DNA from: Macrotis lagotis
Lineage: Eukaryota > Chordata > Mammalia > Peramelemorphia > Peramelidae
DNA length: 64,000 nt
Assembly: GCF_037893015.1 (NCBI RefSeq)
Contig: NC_133663.1
Location: 1,712,878 to 1,776,877, forward strand
Direction of reading: 5' to 3'
Positions within the stretch are counted from its first letter, which is position 1, and every line of letters starts with the position of its first letter. The translations under genes were made by a program, and so were the position numbers. The notes below the pieces were generated by a model. It ran no database searches. It saw only the letters and a list, made by a program, of their open reading frames with translations, and was not told the origin of the DNA. Shown piece after piece: positions 22,801-34,800 of this stretch.

Positions 22801-25800
22801 GGCAGATCCCAGGCAGCATTTAGCTCCTGTCGACGGCCTTGTCATGGCCCCTTAGAATCACTGCAGAGCTTCTTGGTACAGCCTCTGCCTGAAAGGGCCC
22901 CTTTTTGTTTCCTAGAAGAACATCACTGAGCCCGAGCAGAAAATGTCTGCGCACCTCACCTTCAGGTCGTTGTGCACTTATTTCAGGTAAGTGTTCTCAG
23001 AGGCCTACCCTGGACCAAGTCTTGTCCACAGGGGCCAGGGCCACAAGGAGGGCAGCGGGTGGTACAAACCAGGTAGGAGAAGGAAGATGGCAGCAGAGAG
23101 GGCCCAAGGCTCAATGACTTTGGCCCCCGCTGGCCCCATTGAGGTCCCCCAAGTGGAAGGAGTTCAATGCAGAGGGCCAGACCCCTCCCCCCCACCCAAC
23201 ATCACTTGCTCAGGGCTGGGGGGAGGGCTCCTGCCTAGCTGCCCCGGGGATGCTGCAGAGACGCACACCTGCCTTTTTCTGACCCCAAGGGTACAGACCC
23301 TTGCTCATGGGGCTGCTTGTGTTGTTACAGTGGCCGTGACCCTGGGGGTCTGCTGCTGCTCCCCGAGAAGGGAGGCTCTGAGGGGCTGGATGTGCAGGAA
23401 GTGCTGGCCGTCATGGACATGCTGCAGGCAGCGGCTGCCCGGGAGGTAACTGCTAGCCAGGCTTCTCCCCAGGGGTGGTTTGGTCAGCTATAGGCCTAGG
23501 TTACTGACTGGGATTCCTTTATACCTGGTGGAGATGGTCCAATGATCAGGAGAGGAACTCTTGAAAAGACGTAAGGGTTTCTGTTGGCTCATGGCTCCAA
23601 AGAGATGGGGATGGACCTGGCTGTCGGGGGCTTCTCTGGGGACCCTGCATAAATTCCTGGCACGTTCACTCTCTCACGCCTTCCACTCCTGTGTGACTCT
23701 AGTGGAATCTGTAGAGCTCTTCCTTAGTCTACCCTTCCTCTTTGTGTGCACCTCTGTCCCTGATGACCACTAGGAGGAGTAGATGGTTCAGATGACATGA
23801 GGGACCGAGCCTGGAGAGAATGACCTTGTCCTAAGACACCAAAGCCCTGTGAGGGGTTCAGGTCTTCTCCCCTAACTTTATCAGTCCCCATTCATCAATG
23901 GGCCCTGAAGGAAACAGACCACAGGTGGGAATTGTCCAGAAGGTGACCAGAAGCAGAACCAGGGACAAAGAAAGGAGATTGGCTGGCATGGAGAGATCCC
24001 TTCCATCTCTGTCCATCATCCATCTGTTCAGGGAGGGAGAATGCAAACTTGGTGGCCCTCCTCAGGGTTCTGCTCATTGAACTCCACATCATTGGAGCTT
24101 CTTGAGCCCTGAGATGTGGCCGCCCTAGATGAGGCTAGAGGAGGCAGATGGAGCCGTTCCTGGCCTGGGTTAGCAGATGGCTGCCTTGGGCCCATCCAAT
24201 TTAGATTATAACTCTGTTCTACCCATAGAGTTGGAATACATTGGGTACTAAGCCACTAGAGGGAGGTCTTACCAGGTAGGTGCACCCTTGCACTACCCTC
24301 TTTATGGTTAGAATCCAAATAGCAAGAACATTCCTATCTTCCAAGTAGGCCACTGCCACCACTCTTTCAGTTTGAGTTTCCTTCACAAGGAACCATTTTC
24401 TCTGTATTTTTAAAAATCTCCAGTCTGAGCTCTCCAAGAGCTCTCTTTGGAAGACCCCATAAGTGTGAACTACTCCCTTGCTAATCTCTTCCTGTGGGCC
24501 ACCTTGTATCCGTGAGGATTTTTCCATTCGGTCCCCTAGGATCTCCCTTCTGTGAACCCCAGTCTTTGAACACCCTACATGAAGTCCCACCGTCTTTTTT
24601 GCCTTGGAGACTATTAGCTCACTGAAGACTGAACCAGGCCACAGATGGACCTGCAGACCTCCACCCCCTCACCCCCACCCCCGAGGCAGCTCTCCTATTT
24701 GCCTTGTCGTGACTTTCTCATGGTGCTGAGTTGAGCCTGTGCTTCTTCAGTGGATCATCAGATGGCCTAGACTTGAGGCTACTGCTCTCCTCTGGACACT
24801 GCCCAGATTCTTGGCGATCTTCATAATGACATGGCAACCAGAATGTATGAGCATGCCCCCCCCCAGCATGGTTTTATTGGGATACACAAGAGCATCCTCC
24901 CTCAGCCTTCCCCAGAGCCTTCCTCAACGAGTGGCTGTGATGGATTTCTTGTTGGCCTATCAGGAGGGACAGGTCATTGAAAGGGTACAGGATTCCTGTT
25001 GTTTGGGAACCAGCCTTGCTGCCATAGCTGACCCGCTGCTAGAGATCTCTTGTGCCGCCCCCACCACCTCATTTTCTGTGACGTCGGCCCCTCCCTGTAT
25101 CTCACAGGAGGCCCTAGTCTGTGGCTGTGTATCTGGACAGGTCTTATTCTGGGTGAGCTTTGGAGCTGAAGGGGCCACGGGTCTGCCCGGATTCCCCTCC
25201 TGTCTGCCTTGTGCTTCAAGAACCCAGGCCCACTCTGCTGCTCACCTCCTCCTAATAGAACAGTGGGTGTACTGGGAAAAACCAGAAGTGCCTATAGCCC
25301 AGAGGGGCCCTCTTGGGCACTCCTGTTCTTCCTCATACGTCTGCCAGCCCCAGGGAGCCTGGGCAGGTGCTGAGGACTATACCTGCAGACACAATTATGT
25401 GGGAACCCCTAATCTTAAAAGCCACTCCTGAAGAGGCCAGAACTCACCAGAGAGCTGAGCTCCTCCCTCCAAGACAGCGACTATAATACCCTGGAGATGC
25501 TCGCCTGCCAGACCCTCACGAAGGAAGTGACTTCATTAAAAGTCAGGAAACCCAGGATACTCATGAGGCTGTGATCAGCTTTTAGGGATGGGGGTGCATC
25601 CCTAGGAGGAACGGCTGCAGGCGCGGTCAGCACCCTGAAGAATTGAACAATGAGACAGAGTAGCGTTTGAGGAGCTGAGTGGTATTCTCTTGCCATCCCC
25701 AGGGGACCCTCTGGCAAGAGGTTGTGGCCTGAGGAAAGGACAGCTGTGACATTAGACCCCTTTCCTTCCGAGTCTCCCCTCTCTCAGGGATGTTAAAATC

Positions 25801-28800
25801 CATGGTCCTGTGCAGAAGGCCTGGAGATAGGGATGGTGGGTGGTGGTGGAGACGTGTGAGCCCATCTTCTTGTAAAGGGAGTGAGTGAGAGACTGACCCC
25901 CAGCCTTGTGACTCCAGTCAGTATCTGTTGGTGACCTCCTCTCTTGGTCTTCTCTTGTAGAGTGACATGCTGATGCAAGCTGCAGTCCCTGGGGAAAGTG
26001 GCATGACCTCTGGGGAGAGTGGCCAGGCCTTGTTCTCCCTGTTCTGGGCAGTGCAAGGGAGTCTGCTATCCTGGTGCTACCTGCAGCTCAAGGGCAGTGA
26101 GCCGCAGGCCAAGAAGCTGGCTGTGGAGATGGTGGAGAAATGTGAGTTGTAGCCCCATAGCTTGTCTGACCCTCTCAAGGCCCTGGGGGCAGACTGACTC
26201 CCACCCAGTTTTGTGGGATGTGGGTTCCTTTGACACATGGGACCGTTGCAGCTCCCTGGGCAGTGTTGGGTTTCCACTTGTCTCCTGAGCACCAAGCCTG
26301 TGATTTCCCTGCCCCCATGACAGTGTTCTGTAGAGAGGAAGAGAGTCTCCTCAGTTAGGATCCCTTGGTGCGCCCCCCCCGCGCCCCCCCCCAGGCTTTC
26401 GTGAAAAACCTCTAGCTAGCTCTGCCTCTGATCAGCCTTCTCCTGAGCCTGTCTGCATCTGTGTCCTTCACACAACCGTAGAGCTGCCACTGAAATGTTG
26501 GATTCTTTTCCTTTCATTTTGTTAGATGTGGGACAGTTCCTGGCCGGCACCAGATTAGTTTTGCGGTCACTTTTGTCTCAATACAGTGGGAAAAAAATAG
26601 TGGACAAATTGGGGAACTCTGTGTTTGCCATGGCCACCCGTCAGCTGGTGAGTAGCAGGGGTGGCGCTGGGCATGGGGATGGTGCCAGGCATGGGGGTGT
26701 GGCTTGTATGTGCTCCATCATGCACCTTCACTTGCCTCTGCAGGTCATCTTCCTGCTGGACTTCTGTCCCCTGGACATCCCACACTTGGCTCTCCTGAAG
26801 GATTTCAGCACCTTGACAGAGCTTTTGAGGGACCTCTGCAGTGACCCCGATGGAGAGCCTGACAAAGTAACTCTGGCCTCTTGTTTTTTCTGTGCAGCTT
26901 GGGGAACGACCCCTTCCCCTCCTCTCGGCCTGCCAGATGTCATTGCCCCTTCCTTTACTTGCTTCCTGGCCGTCCTGTCCATAGTTCAGAGGCAGAGCAA
27001 GGGAAGAGGGCATCTAGCCTGGATAACACAGGGCTGGGCTATACACCACATCACAGATCGCAGTCCCCAAGCTAAGATGCCAGAGGAACAGGACATCTGA
27101 CCAGAACCCAAGGAGCAGTCTGGCTCAGGGCAGACATCCAGCTAAGATGTCACCCACGTGGCTCCTTTGGGGGGATGGGGGCATGGGTGAGGCTTCCTGG
27201 GGAGACCCAGGCCCCTCAGAGTGTACCTTTGATGGGTGGCTCTTGGGTGTTTCTTGTCTAGATGGATATGGAAAGCTGGCAACAAGAGCAACCGGTGGTC
27301 TTGAATACCTGGGCAATGGAGTCTGCTCATAACTATGAGAACAACTGCCACGAGGTGGCTGTCTTCCTTAGCCCAGGGGCCACCTCTTTTGAGGTGGAGT
27401 TTGATGACAAGTGTGAAACAGAGACAAGGTCAGTCTGCTGTCCTGTCCCTGCCCAGCCTTGCCCTCCCTTCCCCTGCAGAGGGAGCAGAGGAGAGTAACG
27501 GAGGGCCTTCTTGTGACAGGTATGATTATTTAGAGTTCACGGATGCTCGGGGGCTAAAGACACGCTATGACACCAGGGTTGGCACCGACAAGTGGCCCAA
27601 GGTGAGTGGCATTAGTGGAGCCATGGGAGGACATGGGATGTGGGTTTGCCAAAGGCCGAGGAAGGGTTCTGGGGCCATCCGTCGATGTCTTCCCCTTCTG
27701 CTTTTGAGGAGGGTTGGGTTTGGGGAAAGGAAGCCACTTGGTTTGTTCTGAGCTTGCTCTGGTGATGGGACCCCTCACCCAGCCACGTGGGACCAAACAC
27801 CTCTTTCCTCTGTTGTTGCTCCCTAGAAAGTCACCTTTAAGGCAGGCCCCCAGCTGCACTTTCTCTTCCACTCTGACAGCAGTAACAACGAGTGGGGCTA
27901 CAGGTTCACTGTCACAGCCTACGGCCTGCCGGACGTGGCCATCTCCTGGGGCCTGGACCTGCAGCTCCTGGTTTCCAGATTGATGGGACGCCTGGCTTCC
28001 CAGTGCCTGACCTTGAGAGCCGATCGTAAGTGATGGCTCTCTCTGCTTACTGCGGCCGCCTCAGGGCAGTGAAGCAGCAGAGGGCAGGCAGTGTGGGATG
28101 TGGGATGGGCAGCTGGGCCTGAAGCCAGGTGCATCCAAGCCAGATCACTCAAACTAGCTGCAGGGCCCCAATCCTGGGCTGGGGGTGTTGAAGAGTGACT
28201 GCTAGGGCTGAGGATGTTGAAAAGTCACCTCTTTTCAGAGCTGGGGGATGATGTGGGCCTGCCGGTGGACAAAGTGACACCCATCCTTCATTCGCCTTTG
28301 TGGAAATCGGTCTTCAGGCACCAGCTGTGCCCCGATGGGGTCCCGGGACCCTGTGGGCCCATTATGCCCTCGGATGGCAAAGAGGTGGGCATTCTACTGG
28401 GGAGCTTTGGGGGGGCAACTGGGAGGGACCATGGCTTCCCCGGATGGATGCTAGAGACCTCAGCATAGTGCCCAGCTTGAAGGAAGTGTTGGTTAATGGG
28501 AGTGAGCCTTTCCCCAGCGGTCAGGCCCCTGAGGACCACTCTCCTGGTGCTTCCAGCATTGTACCCATTGGAACAAGACCACCCCCCCCCAGCCAAATTT
28601 TGCTAGGATCGACTGTGACACCGAGCATATCAACACTGACCACTGTCCAGGGACCAGGTGGTGTCAGCTCCTAGACCTGGCCCATTGTCCTTGTTCCTGT
28701 CAGGCTTCTGTCAGGGATTTCTCCTCCAAATGACTGCAGAGACTTTCTGCCCCCTGAGCTCTGGGGTTCCCCATCCCAGGCTGCTGCCCTGCTCACCCAC

Positions 28801-31800
28801 ATTTAGTTCCAGACTGTTTGACTGTCCCCTCTCCTGGGCATCTTGCTGAGGAGATGCCTGTCTGGGCCTCGTGGGTAGGAGCTTATGATTTCATCTTGTT
28901 TTCCAGAGTCGGAGCCCTCAGGTCAACGTCTGCCGTGATCTCCTCGTAGACTTGGCACAGTCAGACCCTGCCCGGGGCTTCTGGGGGCAAAGTCCTGAGC
29001 TTGTTCAAGGACTCACACAGGCATGTAAAAAACAAGCCCCGCAGACAGATAGCGTTGCCGGTTCCGCTGTGGATCGAGCCGTGAACGCCGCGTTTGCCGC
29101 GTTGGTGTATCTCACGCCGCAGCTGTATGAGAAGCTGCAGAGCTATGGTAACTGTCCCCTGCCGGGCCGGGCCGGGCCGGGCTAGCTAGCGACAGAGCTG
29201 CGCTGCTCTCGGGAAGTGCCGCCGCAGGCAAGAGCAGGTGCCAGGGGCCCAGGGAGAAGCAAGATGAGTGACTATCTCCCAAACCTCATGCCTTACCATT
29301 GCCTCCATTGGGAGACAGGACATGCCCCAGGCAGTTCTTGGGCATAGAACTAGGACCCATGTGCCCCTGTCTTCAGGACGACATGAGGGGTGCATGGATC
29401 GCAGGCTCTTTGGGGAAGCTTCCAGGGCTAGCAGGGAAAGAATGCCATTGCAGAAGGCCTAGCCTTGAGGCAGCAAGAGCAGCTGGGGGGAAGACTGAGG
29501 AAGGCCTCCTCGAGGCTATGGCTAGCCTGGGTGCCTCCTGGCCTTCAAGCTTAACCCTCCCCCTGTGCATAGCCGCTTCTCCTGAGCTTCTTGGACTTCT
29601 GGCATGGTGGTTGGAGGCTTCCCCAATTCTGGACAAGCTAACTTGAAGACCCCGACAACCAGGCAGAGGGGGAGCCCTGGCACAGGCCCGGTGCCATCCA
29701 GGAAGCTTGGGGTGGCCGGTGGCCTATGGGGATGGGGGATTGGCACAGCCAGGGCTTATTGCCAATCCTTCATGGAAGGACAAGTGAAGGGCTGGGCCTT
29801 CAGGGCCCCAGAGTTCTCTCACTCCTGTGGTCACTGGCTGGGACTGGGTCCTGTGGCTGATGTGTGGTGGGGCTTTGACATGGCTTCCCTGCTGGCATCC
29901 CACAGTCATGATGTGGAGAAATTGGATGTGGCACAGTATCAGTAGACTGGCGGTCATTGGCTGCAGGGGAGATGGGACAGTCAGGGAGGCCCAGCAAATT
30001 CCATGTGCCTCCTGCTATGTTCATGTCACTGCAGACTGTCTGGGAGCTCCTTTTATATCAAAGGGGACTTGAGAAGTGGGCTGGCTGCTGACAGGACCTC
30101 TTCTCTTCTCTTCCCCAGTTAATAGCGGGGGCCAGGCAGTGCTGAGTGAGGACTTTGCCCAGGTCTACGCCCTGGCTGATGGAATCAGGATCTGGATGGT
30201 GAGCTGCTCCTTGGGGAGGCCCTTCCTGGCCCTGTTGACGCTGGGCTCTTTTGAAGGGGGGGGGGTGGATGGCACAGTGGCCTTGGCCTTGTCCTCAGCC
30301 AGCCTGGGCCTCTTCATGGGCTGGTCCCTGCCAGTGGCACACCCCATTTCTGGGATCTCCCTCCCTGCTTGTCCCATGACAGCTTCAGAACCCTAATGAC
30401 TTGGGTCTCCTCCTCTTCCCAGTTAGAAATGAAGCAGAAATTCCTTTTGGACAAGGGGGATGGTGTGGAAGGAGAGAAGGCTGAGATGGAAGAGGTGAAG
30501 CCAGAGAGCCTGGGTGAGTGGCCTTTTGGAGCAACCTGGTCCCCCTTTTGACATCTGAAGAGTTTTGAGAGGCTGCTGATATCAGAGCAGAGAGGCCATT
30601 CAGCACAATTATTAAATACCTTCTGTGTGGGATTCCCCAGACTTGGCACCAGTGAAAGAGTTGAGGCGTGATGCATCCTTGGCCTCCACACTTGGGACAG
30701 AAGGGGAGAGGGGAGGGCACAGACTTGGAAGAACTTTCAAGGGCAGAGAGATGCCAGGAAAAGGGCACCATGATGGGTGTCCACACTGTGACCTTGTGCC
30801 ACCTTTCACCCCTCAGCCAGACGGTGTGCTCAGAAGGGTCTTTTGTTGCTGCAATTCCTGCCCATGGGAGCACGACCCAGAGCAGGTTTGTGGGAGGCAT
30901 CAGAGGGCCCAGAGGACACCATCCACGTCCAGCCGCTGGGCCGCTGGCAGCGGGGTGGTTCTGTGGGGGAGGAGCACTTTCAGGCCTCTGGGCCTGAGAG
31001 CCCCCATTCTCAGGCTGAGACCTCTCTGACCCCTTCTGGCAAGACCTTGGAAAGGAGCTGGTCTCAGCAGGAAGACATGGCTTCTCCTCCATCCACACCA
31101 ACCCGCAAACCAGCCTTCAGTAGGGGCCGCCTGAGGCTCCTCTCTTTCAGATCCATGGAAGAGGCCCGGCCAGTGCCCACAGTGACTGAGAAATACCCCC
31201 TCCTCAAGGACGTGATGGACTTCATTAAGGACCAGGCACTTTCCCATGACAGGTGAGCTTGCTGTAGCTGGGGGGCCAGGAGGCGGGCCCTTGCAGGCCT
31301 TCTCTGCTATTGGCCTTGGAGTGAACAGCTTGGGGACTTGTTAGCCCAAGTGCTTCTCCCAGACTGGTGGGTGTGTTGGGCTGCTGATGATCGCAAGCTG
31401 GGAAGGTGGGCACCCAACAATCGTGTGTGTCCCCCAGCGTTTTGAAGGTCCTTGCTCTGAAGAAAGCGCAGGCCAAGAGCATCCTGGATGCCCTGGAGAC
31501 AACGCAGCGCTGTGTGGAACTCCTGGGGCAGCCTCACTGCTTCCACCCTGCCTGTCTCCTCTTCCTCCTGGAGCTACTCAGCTGTCAGAAGGACTTTGCC
31601 GAGTGAGTGGTGGGGGGTAGGCTTGACCATCTTCTTTGCGGGGTCCCCGTCCTGTCCTTGGGTCAGACAGGCTTCCCCAACCTCTGTGACTGCTTGCCGG
31701 AGATGCCAGCCCAAAGACCAGGGCTCGGCTGTCTCCTGTGTCACCCGGGCTGCCCATACCCATGTGTTTTTAGCTATTTTGGACACTTGGAAGGCTGTGG

Positions 31801-34800
31801 GGCAGAGCTGCACAGAGAAATCAGACATGCCTACTACCGACTGGTCCAGTTCCTGGTGGATGCCGTGAAGGACTTTAGTGACCTGAAGGACAGGTAACAG
31901 GAAAGCACACAGCCAGGGACCTCACCACCACCACCTCTGGCATCTTACTGCCTGCCTTTGGTTCTGGGTCTACAACATGAGGAAGTAGGCTCGATGACAT
32001 CTGAGGTCTGACTTGGGGTGCCTACCAAGGCCTCAATGTGCTGCCCACTGGGTCATTAGGTTTCTAATGCCACAGGCTGTACCCAAGTGAAGCCATAACT
32101 GGACAGGTTAGTTATGGTTATCTTGGAACAAACACCTGAGAGGCATCGGAGGAGGTGAAACAGAAATGGTTTGAGAATTTGGAGGTTTTTTGGTTTTGAT
32201 TGGGTCTGGTGGGTAGTGCCTGCATGCAGTGCCCACTCCCACAGTGGCCACGTTCCTCGAGGGCTCTGAGTGTGCATCCCTAGGAGCTGGTGACTCAACT
32301 CCTGGGTTGATGGTTGTGGGATCAGACCTGGCTGAAGCAGGGAGACCTGACCCACCCCTCAGTCAGTCTTCTCATGGGCTTTCTAACTAGAATGTTCCGG
32401 GTCCCTTCAGGTCACTCCTCCCCGCCCTGTCCTGTGTCCAAGCATCCTTGCTCCATCTTTTGGACATGGGCTGGGAGCCTGGCGATCTCCCCTTCTTGGT
32501 GGATATCCGGCTGCCAGAGCTGCTCATGACCATGTCACAAGAAAACATCAGTCTTCACGATAGGGTAATTTGGTGAGTCTGTTGGAGAAGTGGTCTCCCC
32601 AGAGGAGGAGGAGGAGGATGGGGTGGAAGAGAAGCAATGTGGGAGGGAGAATGCCTCTGAAAATGTGGTAGAAGGCCGGTCCCACCCACCAAGTCCCAGA
32701 GGGGATGGAGATTGAAGGGAAGCAGGGAGGGGTGGCATGTGAGAATGTGAGTGTGACTGGGAGGTGAGCAGATGAGCTTGGGGAGAGGAGATGTGGACAA
32801 GTAAGCCGCCTTACCTGTTGGCATTCCCAGTAGAGCTCCTGCTTGGGACCCTTTCTTAGCTCCTTCCATCGCCCTCGTCCAGGCCTTTGGTGGTCTCCTA
32901 AAGGCAGTTAGCATTGCCAGAGTGCATCTATGCACCAGACCTGAAGTCAGGAAGACTCATTTCCAATCCAGCCTCAGACACTTCCTGACTGGGTGAGCCA
33001 GGCAAGTCGAAGCCTTTTTGCCTCAGTCTCCTCTGTAAAATTAGCTGGAGAAGGAAATGACAAACCATGCCATATCTGTACCAAGACTCAAGACCGCTCC
33101 ACTCTGATCTGCCCTGTGGCTAGAACAGAGATCGGATGGCAATGTCCCCTTTGGACCTCTGGACATCTGCTACGGGAAGCCCCACCCTCTTAGGCACTGA
33201 GCATCCAGTCAGATTGGCTTTCTGGCCGATATCTCCTTGGCCTCCACCTCTCATGTCCCTAGCTTCTTCCAAAGTTCAGAACTCCTCCATTCTGGGGGAA
33301 TGAGTACCTGTTGACCAACTGATGGATGTGTTTGGAGTTGGAGCTCAAGGTCCAGCCAGCTTTGGGTCCTCTCATCTGACCATGTCCTTTCCTTTCAGCC
33401 AGTGGAGTGAAGAAGAGGAGATGGCAGACTACAAGCAGGCATCAGAATGGATGGAGGAGTGCCAGGATGGAATGTTTGAGGCTTGGTATGAGAAGATTGC
33501 CCAGACGGACCCTGAGAAACAGAGGAAGGTATATGCAGTGGGGGGCATCTGGGAGCAATGACCCAGGTCGCAAAGGGAGGCCATGCTGTCAACCTGGCCA
33601 GCCCTCCTCAGTGGTGCCATTTCTGATGTTGCAGATGCACATGTTCATTGCCCGCTACTGTGACCTGTTAAATGTGGACATTTCATGTGATGGATGTGAT
33701 GAAATTGCCCCCTGGCATCGCTACCGCTGCCTCCAGTGTCACGACATGGATCTCTGCAAGACTTGTTTCTTAGGTATGGTTCCCTCCAGGGACTGGGGGG
33801 TTGTCTGCACCATCTTGGCTGCTTGTGCCTGAGCGGGTGCCCCGCCTCTGTGCGGGCATGGTATGGGGGCTCATTCCTCTTGAGGAAATTCCTCCATTGT
33901 GGGAATCTGACCCACCCTTGTCCCCCAAACTGTCTGAGTTCCCTCTTTCACACCAAACATTGTATAGATAGGGTTTTCATCAGCCTGGGTCATGAGGCCA
34001 CTGCTCCTACACCATGCTGAGCTCAGCCTTCCCACCAACTTGTGCTTTGTTTTGGGGTCAGCCATGTCCTTTCCCTTGTTCACAGACTGCCTCTGACATC
34101 CCCTAGGCCAGAGCATTTACCTGGGCTCCCTCTTGTCACCTCCTCTTCTCATGGAGTCCAACACCAGAAGCCAGGGCAGTTCTGCCTGCTTTCCTTCCCT
34201 GTCTCTTCCCCCCTCCCCCCCCAAAGCACATATCTCGCTAGAGCATGTGGTACCCCCTGGGCAGACGCCTCTTTACACAGACCAACCCTCATTTGCTTTT
34301 TGCACCCCTCCATCTCTTGAGAGCACTCAAGAGCCTCCTTTCCCTTTGAAGCTGACTCTGCTGGAGAACTCTGTGAAGACCTTGGCCTTCTACTTGTCCT
34401 TCCTTGACCTCATTTCTTCTAAAAAAATTATTTAATGTTAACTTGGCCAGTACCAGATTGTTTCCATGATTATCACTTTGTGATACTCTTTGAGATCTGA
34501 ACCAATTCAGATGAAATTGTGGCCTGCCACCACCCATTTCTCCCTCCACTACAAAAGCTTTTCCTTGCAAAACTCTTTTGTATGAGATAATTTTCCTCAT
34601 TTTCCCCTTCCTTCTCCCAGTGTATTTCTCTTTCTTACCCCTTCACTTTTTTTTTTTTTTTTTTAGCTTTTGCAAGGCAGTGGAGTTAAGTGGCTGCCCA
34701 AGGTCACACAGCTAGGCAGTTATTAAGTGTCTGAGGTCAGATTTGAACTCGAGTCCTCCTGACTCCAGGGCCAGTGCTCTATCCATTGCACCACCTAGCC

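Noticed and set aside
22295..22819. Histidine/threonine-repeat minus-strand frame
   Set aside because: Translation of the TG-rich microsatellite in intron 16.
24739..25431. 230-codon plus-strand open frame in intron 18
   Set aside because: No family resemblance, begins in sequence that may be an old LINE relic, no promoter or conserved splice context; length is unremarkable for a GC-rich intron.
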